From positions 3,534,001 to 3,598,000 of the forward strand of contig JAHWDD010000002.1 in the NCBI GenBank assembly GCA_023897205.1: DNA of 64,000 nt, given 5' to 3'. Positions 55,683-64,000 of the stretch are shown one piece after another (within the stretch, counting starts at the first letter, position 1; every line of letters starts with the position of its first letter). This DNA is from Exophiala sp. HKRS030 (lineage: Eukaryota; Ascomycota; Eurotiomycetes; Chaetothyriales; Herpotrichiellaceae). The position numbers were made by a program, and so were the translations under genes. The notes below the pieces were generated by a model. It was given only the letters and a program-made list of their open reading frames with translations. It did not search any database and was not told the origin of the DNA.

Positions 55683-56355
55683 TCAGACTCGCATAAGCTT
55701 GATCTTCTTCGTCTCGTCCGGTTGATGTTTCGTCACTACGCAACCATCGGTGACCCCATTACCACCGCAACAATCCCACTTGAACGCGTCCGCAAAGTCC
55801 GGATCGTCCTCGTAGTCTTCTGGGTCGCCATCCCTCCACGGTTCAAAATCGTCAAATTTACTGTGGTTGAAATCATAATCCCTGCTGCCTGTACGTTCAC
55901 GTATTGCAAAGTCAGCAGGTGCCTATGACCGAGATGTCCGCCCAAAGCTTCAGAGTGGAATATAGCGCAACGCTGAACTGACCCGGGTGATACTGGCACA
56001 GGTCGCCTTCCAGTTCATTTTCTTCGACGTTGTATTCCTCTTCGCTATGAATGCAAAGTTCGTAGGCCTGGCGGACTCGTTTCTTGTTCTTGACTGTCTC
56101 GCCCTCCTCCGCTGTGGTCACGAGGAGGAGCTCCTTGCTGACAGCTTCACGACAGACGGGGTTTTCGTTACATATCTTCAGCAAGACGGTCCTGACTCGT
56201 GACTCTGTCGCGGATTTGATGGCATCTTCGAGTGTACGATCCATGCCTGATGTTGGTTCAGTGTGTAGATTTGGAGCCATGGTGAAAATATTTACCGGAG
56301 TGGTGGTCGATGATCGGCGTTGAGACGATAATTCTGGACTTGGTCGTTCGTTCAT
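55683..56355 (-). CDS. Acidic conserved fungal protein with Cys/His motif
   Basis: Exons 56355-55983 and 55888-55683 give 192 residues from the first ATG, or 167 from the ATG at 56280 (MAPNLHTEPTSGMDRTLEDA), which may be the true start. A helical part follows (ESRVRTVLLKICNENPVCRE), then YELCIHSEEEYNVEENELEG and CQYHPGS, a zinc-finger-like segment, and after the splice DYDFNHSKFDDFEPWRDGD and WDCCGGNGVTDGCVVTKHQ. This arrangement is widespread in ascomycetes and unnamed. Probably a nuclear or cytosolic protein with one zinc site. Function unknown. Confidence 0.75.
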
Positions 56356-56734
56356 TACACGACAACAGATTGGCTTGATGTCTTTCTCAGTCGGCCTGTT
56401 GGGTGCTGTAGGTATCACAGAGTACTTACCTAGGTACTCCGTGCTACCCAGAGTATCTACTCCGCATCCTCTGTATCGGGTACACGTAGGTGTTTTTTAG
56501 CCAATCTCGCTTCCTAGCCTCAGCCTTGTGCTTAAGCCAAGGTAGTTTAGCATCAATCATTCAGGCATTCCATATGCTCTAAGAAATGTTCCACTGCATG
56601 CGTCACCGACTGTTGTTAACTTCTTGAGAACATCGTAAATTGAACCTGTGTCCTTTATCATCACTTCTTATCTGCCAGTTCTGTACTCGTAACGGAATCT
56701 CTTCTCATTTCTATCTACAACCTCGATCTATCAA
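56356..56734. other. Intergenic, SDR stop side
   Basis: About 0.38 kb. TACTCCG-like copies lie near 56437 and 56459. No gene. Confidence 0.5.
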
Positions 56735-57846
56735 TCAATACTTTCCCCAACCAGGCTTCAACACACCATAAATCTCATCCAACAATTTCTTCCCTCCTTG
56801 CACCGTCGCCCCCGGTTCTCCCGAAGCATAAGGTCCGACGTTGTTCAAAAGAGGTACGTCCCTCACATAGCCTGCCAAAACCTCGAGGCAAGAACCTCCT
56901 TTGATCGCAATCCCACCACCGCTCGCACTTCCGTTGGCGGTCCCACCCCTTATACTCTCGTCGATCCTGTCGTCCTTGACACAAGCCAACATGACCTGTG
57001 CGACCTCTTCCGGGGTCACCCAGTGGTCGGCATCTTCCCCTTCCTGCTTCACCAGCTTGAGTTTCTCCGGGTGATCGGTCCACAGAGGGGTCTTGACCAC
57101 TCCCGGCATGACGCAAGTCACTCGGATCCCGTGAGACTCGTCCAGACTTTCCAAAGACCTGACCAAAGCCTGCACGCCGTGTTTGGACACGTGGTACAGA
57201 GGGTACCCTATCCCGACTGTCTCTCCGGCGATGCTGGCGATGTGGACTATGGATTTGGGGTTCGAGGGGCTCGAGGGGGGCGACGCGGCCAGAAAGTGGG
57301 AGATGGCGAGCTGAGTCACTCGGATCGGGTGGGTGAGGTTGATATCCAAGAGCTTGTACCGACCACCAAGAGGATCGTCACTGGATTGAGACGACCCGGG
57401 AGGGTGCCAGAAGGAGCTCCACGGAGGTTCGAATACACCCGCTCCGGGACACGCGATGTCGACGCCGCCGAACTTCGACACGGCCGTGGTGAACATCTCA
57501 TTCAGGTCGGTCCACGACGTCACGTCGGTCTTTTTGAACACGGCCTTGCTCGGGTATTGCTTGACCAAATCCTCCGCCTCGGGTCGCAATGATAGGTCGG
57601 CAAAGACGACATTCGCGCCGTTTTGGAGTAACAAGCGAGCAAATTCGAGATTGATTCCTAGTTGATGGCAAGGAAAAGTCCGTCAGTTGACTTTTTGTAC
57701 CTGAAAGAAACAACTCAAGGTGGGCACAATGTGGTTGTTTTGATGTGGCGTTTACTGGTAAGAGAGGGATTGAAAAAGGCGAGGGTGACTTTACCTGACC
57801 CGGCTCCTGTCACGATGGCAGTCTTTCCTTGAACCTGTTGAGCCAT
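56735..57846 (-). CDS. Short-chain dehydrogenase/reductase, 15-PGDH-like
   Basis: Classical SDR using NAD(P)H. Exons 57846-57795 and 57657-56735 give 324 residues. The cofactor motif TGAGSGIN (residues 13-20) is completed by the splice. Then come the acidic strand end FADLS (suggesting NAD preference), DVTSW, the active-site serine region IVHIASIAGETVGIGYP and the catalytic YHVSK. The usual NNAG reads PGAG. A long C-terminal tail (about 60 residues with a Gly/Ser-rich patch SASGGGIAIKGG) exceeds the classical 250-residue core. Substrate unknown. Divergent from the DUF1479 gene. Confidence 0.88.
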
Positions 57847-58625
57847 GGCTATGATGACCAATTTGTCTGAATGGCTGATGCTGGTGCTGGCACTGTCGAT
57901 GAGTGACGGGCACAGATCCTAATACTGATACTGATCCTGATCCTTCCGACAGCGACGAGGTTTCGAAAAGGAGTAAAGGTAGGTGGTAATCGATTGACCG
58001 ATCGATCGTCCGTCCTGATACTCAGTGTATATCTACTGCCTTCCTTCTTCACAAAAGACCAAAATTACCGCAACTGGCACCCTGATTGATCGTTTCTGGT
58101 CGTTGTTTTGGGAAACGGTTGCTGCAACAAAATGGCTTTTCCTCCGCCGAGACACAAAAGGACTTGTTGACCCTCCTTTGTATACTTACGACCGAAGGTC
58201 AGCCAGTCCATATAATCATATATACGTGATATACTTTTAACTTGGCCTTCATCCTCTCCCCTCACCCCGTTCGGTGTTGTGTCGAACTTGGGTGCCGAGG
58301 TACGTGGACTCCGGGCCATCTATCTCCATCCACCCCCATGTTCACCCGTCGTCAGGGTCTCCTCATCCATCATCGGTATCGACCGCAGAAATACAACTGG
58401 TCAAATAATACGGCGGAGCACAGGACATCGCCACTCGCAGCAACACTCACTTTCCTGCTAACCCCAAAATGGAATACTATCCGGACTCGATGTCGGAACT
58501 GAACGAGCATAAATGAGAGCAGATCCAAAAGGATTCCCAGACAGAATTTGAGAAAGACAGAGAGAGAGAAGCACATGAAAAATCAAGTGTCCTCATACAG
58601 GGCTACTGTTTTTTTCTCACTTAGA
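57847..58625. promoter_or_regulatory. Divergent promoter region, SDR / DUF1479 oxygenase
   Basis: About 0.78 kb shared by two oxidoreductase genes read in opposite directions, which suggests co-regulation. No site can be named. Confidence 0.45.
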
Positions 58626-60119
58626 ATGAAACGACTTCTCGCGGGCGTTGCCCACAGGGCAGCATCGACCTTGACCAAGGAGGCCGGTGACATCAGTTCG
58701 GTCTTCCCGTCACTGTCTGGCAAAAAGGCCGATCCACTACCGTCTCGGTTTAGTGAGTTGAAAAAGTCGTTGATTAAGGGTAACGAAGAGGCAATCACTG
58801 CATCCTGGCAAAGGCTCCTTGCCAGCCTCAAGAAGGAGATTGAAGAGATAAAGTCAGAGGGCAGCAATGTAGGTGGATGGGAAACCGCTCCATTTTGTCA
58901 AAGCAAACTATAATGCTCGAGATATGTCGAGAATTGACTGACACAAACAATTCAGATCATACCCAGCATCGACTACGAAAAGGTCGCATCTGGCACTGTC
59001 ACTCGTGATCAGATTGAAGCCATACGCCATCGAGGCACCGCAGTCATTCGCAACGTCTTGCCCCGAGACGAGGCATTGGTGTTGAAGCAGCAGGCCCTTG
59101 ACTATATCGCTGCCAATCAGTCCAAGGTCAAGGCCTTCCCGCCGGACAGCCCGGCAGTGTACGAGTTATATTGGACACCATCACAAGTTCAAGCTCGTGC
59201 GCATCCAAACATGCTAAAAGCACAGTCATTCCTGGCTTCCTTCTGGCATTCGTCCGATCCGAAATCACAAATTTCAACCACTTACCCTCTGTCCTATGCC
59301 GACCGTTTTCGCATCCGACAACCAGGTGATGCCAAATTCGCACTGGGCCCGCACACTGACGGCGGCAGTCTTGAGCGGTGGGAAGACCCAGAATACTCCC
59401 GGGTATATCAAACCATCCTGGACGGTAACTGGGAAAACTATGATCCATACGACGCCCGCCACCGGATCAACGCGCGGATGGATTTGTACAATGGCGCCGG
59501 CGCATGCAGCATGTTCCGCCTGTTCCAAGGATGGTTGAGTATGTCGTCGACTGGACCAGGACAAGGCACGCTCAAAGTATGCCCTTTGGTGAGACATGCG
59601 ACGGCTTACCTGATCATGAGGCCATTCTTTGACCCAGCGTCGGGCAAGATGAATCTGGACGCGACATTTCCTAATTCAGTTCCTGGCGCATGTCAAGAGT
59701 ACAACATGGAAACGCATCCCGACCTGGACCTTGAGACCACCATGGTCAGTATGCCCCAAGTCGAGCCGGGCGATTATGTTGCATGGCACTGCGATATGAT
59801 TCACGCAGTAGACAAGGAGCACCACGGAACCGGAGATAGCAGTGTCTTGTACATACCTGCTTGTGCTATGACACGAACCAATATTGAGTTCTTGGACAGA
59901 CAGCGTACAAGTGCGTTGAGGTATAGTCCCCCGCCGGACTTCCCGGGCGCGGGTGGCGATGGGGAACTCGGCTTCAAAGATGCTGTAGATTGGGCGAAGG
60001 TCAATGAAGAAGGATTGAGGGCTATGGGCTTGGGCAAGATGTTATGGGACATCAAAACCGGCATGACCCAGGGAGAAAGAGTCATAGTTGACGAGGCTAA
60101 CCGCACCCTGTTTGGATGA
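58626..60119 (+). CDS. DUF1479 (YbiU-like) Fe(II)/2OG oxygenase with apparent frameshift
   Basis: The first exon 58626-58868 begins MKRLLAGVAHRAASTLTKEA, a mitochondrial-type start (an in-frame ATG at 58575 is the alternative). Splicing with GTAGGT/TTCAG joins EGSN to IIPSIDYE, the expected family segment, but a run of five A at 58977-58981 then shifts the frame. The rest of the domain continues one frame over from KVASGTVTRDQIEAI to the stop at 60119. An alternative donor (58873) and acceptor (58965) would keep the frame at the cost of that conserved segment. Conserved parts are complete: RFRIRQPGDAKFALGPHTDG with the HxD iron site, and GDYVAWHCDMIHAVD with the distal histidine. So either a sequencing error in a homopolymer, an alternatively spliced gene or a young pseudogene. 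Confidence 0.75.
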
Positions 60120-63100
60120 AGCAACGGCGCCATGATTGCTTCAAATTGAGGGGGGATCATGTACTTTTCATGAAAGCACAGCTTTTCAGCATACAGACAC
60201 TGGGTTCCAATGCTGCGTAGGACAATTTGACATATTGAGATGAGGATGACCGTAATAACCTCAGAGGGCATTCACGTGTCTGAAACATCCAGAGTGAGAC
60301 GATGAGGACCTTTGGTGCAGACTGAAAACCCGTGATGCTGCAGCAAGACGCACCAGCTACCCTCTTTCCTCTTCTCCAGCGAAACATTCGACGGTCGGTG
60401 TTCATACCGGTTGTGTACTGGACAATGCATCTGATAAACCTCATGCGCGGTGCAAGTAGGCTATGCAGCATCCCTGAATCCAGCGGAACAGCAGCAACAT
60501 GTCTGAGAAGCATGATGGATTCCACTGGGCCCATGATGAGACCTGCAGTAGTAATAAATGTCACGCATTAGTGACGAAGCAGCTGCATCTGCCATTTCTC
60601 ACCAATTTTTTTTTCTGAAGCTGTCAGGGATGACAAAAGACGGATATGCAGAGCCAGGTAGGGGTTGTCTCTCAAATGTACAACACCTTGTCATAGCAAT
60701 GCAGGTACCCGCCTGCGCCGCTCAGGCAGATGCCAGTGTCAAAAAAAGATGACAAGGAAGACTTGTCCGGACCGATGGAATTCTGCAAAGTCAAGGATAT
60801 CACAGGCTTACCACACTTCATCCCAGCCAATACTTGCATGTAGGCTTTGTGCCCAACTTGCTGAACCGTGTATTTTGAGCAAAATGACCCGAGATGAATG
60901 TGAGTCAAAGATGTCTTCGGCCGTCACGCGATTTTCCCTGCTCCTGACAAGGGTGAAATTCATGATCCGGAGAAGACAACGCGTGACTCGGCCGGCTCCG
61001 CATAATGTCTTTTATCTTTTGTCCACTGAAATGCGCCTCAAATAGGAATATTGCCGGGCATTTTTCTGAAAGACCTGTAGGGCTGGGAGGGGTTCGGGGG
61101 GGCGTTTTTCTCGCTTCTCTGACAGCTGAAACGGCTTTTCTCCATAAGCGAGACCCGGTACCGAGAGACATGGCAGACACGGTGGTGGAAGTTCGACTTG
61201 TAAAAAAGTTTTACTGAGTGCAGGGAGACTCCATCGAAATGCATAGTCGATGTCATGATTCTGTACCTTTCAGGAGGTTCCGGAGAATTGGTGCTTGAGG
61301 GGCAGGATTGCGAGACCGCGTCCAGCTAGTGAAAAAGTGGTACTGGAGGGGTGAAGTGGCCTGGAACAAGCCTGCCGTTGTGCAGGCGTGCCTCGTTAGG
61401 CGCAGACGGAACCTGCAACATGCATCTCAGCCGTTAACTTTTTGCAAGGATACGCGACCGGTAGGATGTGCGGGAGGTATATCGGCACCCTTGGACCCCT
61501 TCCTTCGAATGCAGGGTGCCGACAGAGGAAGTACGAGTTGTCAACCTAGAATATCGGTTAGGCAGAAACTCAAGGCACAAAGGATGGACCCTGAATCGAA
61601 TCAAGGAAAAATGAAGCGTGCAAGCAGCAGGTCTGAATGGTTTCCCGTTATCTGGGCACGAGTAGATAGCTTGAATAGGTAGTTGACGACTGAAGCAAGA
61701 CTGGGTGGATTGTATGAATGCCATGGTACTCCGTATGAGGACTGGCATCGAACGATCACACTTGAACGCAGTATCAAGGAGTCAGTGTCCATGACAGCGA
61801 GAGAGGACCACCAAAGCCTGGACAAGTACAGTATGGAGTACCTCAGCTAACCCGTACTCCGACAGTGCAGCCCAGGTACCAGTAACTTCAGGTAGACCGC
61901 AGCCACCAGTCTACGGAGTTACCACCTGCGTAAGCACTGGGAGGAGGGGCGGCCTGACAGGCACTCGCGGTTGAGACATGCGGAGAAGACGCGGCCAGTT
62001 TCTCGCGTCGAGTGCCACCAGAAAGCACCAAAGACAGGGAAAAAAACACGGAATAACAGCCGAGAAATGATGGGAAATGTTCAGGGAGCACCGTTGAATT
62101 AATTCTTGTCTATTAAGTCCTATTCGTACAGGACGAGGCCTCATGCTCATGAGACGGATGAATTTTCCTAATCTTACTGTGATAGCCTAGCCCACGAGAC
62201 AGTACAATATTCTGTACTCCATATCTTACAGTTGTACTCCGTACCATCAATCGGCCACGAGCCTGTCAGCCCAGAGTGACTGATTGCAAATCACATCACA
62301 TCAATCAGTCACCGGCCTGTCACCCTCGGGTATGTCAACTCAATCCTCACCACAAAAGGACCAACTCTGCCCACCATGAACGGTGACCGTAGCCGAGGAA
62401 ATAATGGCTGAAAATCAATTCCGATTCCTGGCCACTCGCCTAAATGCCTGTCGGAGAAGAGCATTCCTGAAGGTCGTTCCTGGAGGATGGCATTGACGTA
62501 AAGAGTGCTGGCCTGATGAAGTATACCCTCGTCTCGCTTCTGCGCTGTTGTCTTATCGTTGAACGGCGATGCAGTGATAGCTTCTTCCTGGTTGCTTTGG
62601 TTTCGTACCGCCAGCATGAGGCCAGAAGTGCATTGCCAGACGTCGAGAAGCCGCAAAGGGCAAGTTCAGCGTCAAATGTTGTGTCTTGTGAAGACTCGAA
62701 ATACTCAAGTCTTCGATATGGTTAAACATGCTTCTTTGCGAAACAGTGCCAAGGTATATGGTTTTCTTCATGTTGTCATTCATGTTGCAGATCTGCGGCC
62801 ATTTGCGGAGTGTACCTCATGGAAGACTGTACGGAGCATTGCTTCTGTGAGAGTCCAACGGTTGTGCAGGCATTTTGACGTAAAAAGTGATGCAGAATAA
62901 ATGCGCCATCGCGAGCAGCAGCCAGACTAGAATCGGCAGCTGGCAGGGACCGTTCAAAGCGACCGTCTAGTTCTTGACTGTTGCAAGATTTTGCTACTGA
63001 CAATTTGCCTCGACTTTCATCATTATCCTTCAACTCCGAATGCGGTATTTGGCCCATGGTGGTGATATTGTTGTTGGCTGAACTCTTGATTTTCTTGCAA

Positions 63101-64000
63101 CCAACCAAGTGATAAGCGAAGATGGTGTTGTGCACGAGCTCGCGTGCGAATCCGTCGACTAGCTTGTAACGAAGCGACACAATCAAAACGATCACTTTCC
63201 AGACGACTAAAGGAACGTGTACGGAGGACGGAATGCGAAGTCAGGACGAGGTGTGACCTTGCACATGCTCCTTCGTAGCGTACGCTTTTCACGAATCGTA
63301 TCACATGCACAATCACCATCACCTTGCATCCAAAGCTGGCGAAGCAACCCACACTCCAACTTGACTAGACTTTCTTTTGTGCCGACTCGTTGCTTCCTCA
63401 AAGGACAAGGTAATTTGGACTAGGACGAAAGGTAGCCAGCAGCAACCACACCAAGCCAGGTAGTCAAGCACCAAGTATCGTTCCTGGAGAAACCACGCTC
63501 ACCTCGTCCTGGTATATGCTTGTCAGATAGACTGAGTGTACGGGTAGTGTAGTAGCTGTTTAAAGCTTCCGACAGGGAGATTGTGCTCTGCCAGGGGTAG
63601 TTGCCATTGAACGATCTTATCCTTAGTCACTGAACTGGCGTTGCTGCCTTCTCGTACGACCCGAATTCAGTAGCAATTCACCTCGCAACAATGCTCGGCA
63701 ATGTTAGGATCCCGAGGTTCCAAGCACTGGCCACAACAGCATCCCATAACCGTTGACGTTCAATTCTCGTGGTCGATCGTTCGGAAATTGAAGTTTTCGT
63801 GATGAGCACGATCATCAGATGAACATGAACCATCGAAGACGACCATCGAGCAAAATCGGGTTGTCTCCAATGTTGCTCGTTGAAACAACTCCTGAAAGAG
63901 TCTCCCGATCGATCTAGTCCTTGTGATCGTCTGGTAAGTTGCAGGATTGGGTAATTTTGTGTTGTTGGTGCCAGCCAGGGGTGGGCCATGTTACAGTCTT
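60120..64000. other. 3.9-kb gene-poor right end
   Basis: Many short ORFs, none with a recognisable domain and none that splice into a convincing protein. It holds two exact TACTCCGTA 9-mers (61727-61735, 62235-62243), near-copies around 61855 and 62810, and an 11-bp inverted repeat at 62276-62312. No transposase or reverse-transcriptase-like reading was seen. Confidence 0.5.
62276..62312. repeat. Perfect 11-bp inverted repeat with 15-base loop
   Basis: GTGACTGATTG at 62276-62286 is mirrored by CAATCAGTCAC at 62302-62312. The right arm also overlaps a second copy of a CATCAATC...GCCTGTCA segment first seen at about 62244. It lies in the gene-poor right end. Confidence 0.85.

Overview
The window looks like nuclear DNA of a filamentous ascomycete (Pezizomycotina). 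Genes lie on both strands and are split by short introns of about 48-160 bases with GT...AG ends. Housekeeping proteins are of fungal type: ALG1, COQ6, XPF/RAD1, eIF1A, Gid9, the 9.5-kDa complex I subunit and a TFIIIC subunit. The style, with many oxygenases and aromatic-degradation genes, fits a Eurotiomycetes or black-yeast (Chaetothyriales) genome, but that placement is inference. No rRNA, tRNA, CRISPR array or intact transposon was recognised.

Left part (0.8-13.1 kb) is accessory metabolism. A seven-exon phenol-hydroxylase-type FAD monooxygenase is divergent from an intradiol ring-cleavage dioxygenase. They are followed by a six-exon GFA-type zinc protein, an MFS monocarboxylate-type transporter, an APC amino-acid/choline-type permease and a cytochrome P450 with an unusual I-helix. 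Together the first genes read as a small uptake, hydroxylation and ring-opening island for a phenolic compound.

Middle part (14.5-48.4 kb) is mostly core cell biology: TFIIIC subunit, a Ser-rich two-TM protein, a zinc CDF transporter, ALG1, a PhyH dioxygenase, a ubiquitin C-terminal hydrolase, a GST-like protein, an RfeG-like protein, a BTB protein, NADH dehydrogenase 9.5 kDa, Gid9, then a second PhyH enzyme, a tiny 2Fe-2S ferredoxin, a flavin-reductase-like protein, COQ6, an RnpA-like protein and eIF1A.

Right part (49-60 kb) holds a Cys-rich surface protein, XPF/RAD1, a stand-alone polyketide-synthase starter-unit (SAT) domain gene with a glycine in place of the catalytic cysteine, an acidic conserved protein, an SDR and a DUF1479 oxygenase with an apparent one-base frameshift. 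The last 3.9 kb has no gene I can support.

Exon borders were placed by hand from splice consensus plus reading frame and family resemblance. Spans given for CDS features include introns, and exon coordinates are in the evidence. The most unusual items are the lone SAT gene, the RnpA-like protein, the P450 without its I-helix threonine, the mini-ferredoxin trio and several stop-free introns whose length is a multiple of three.
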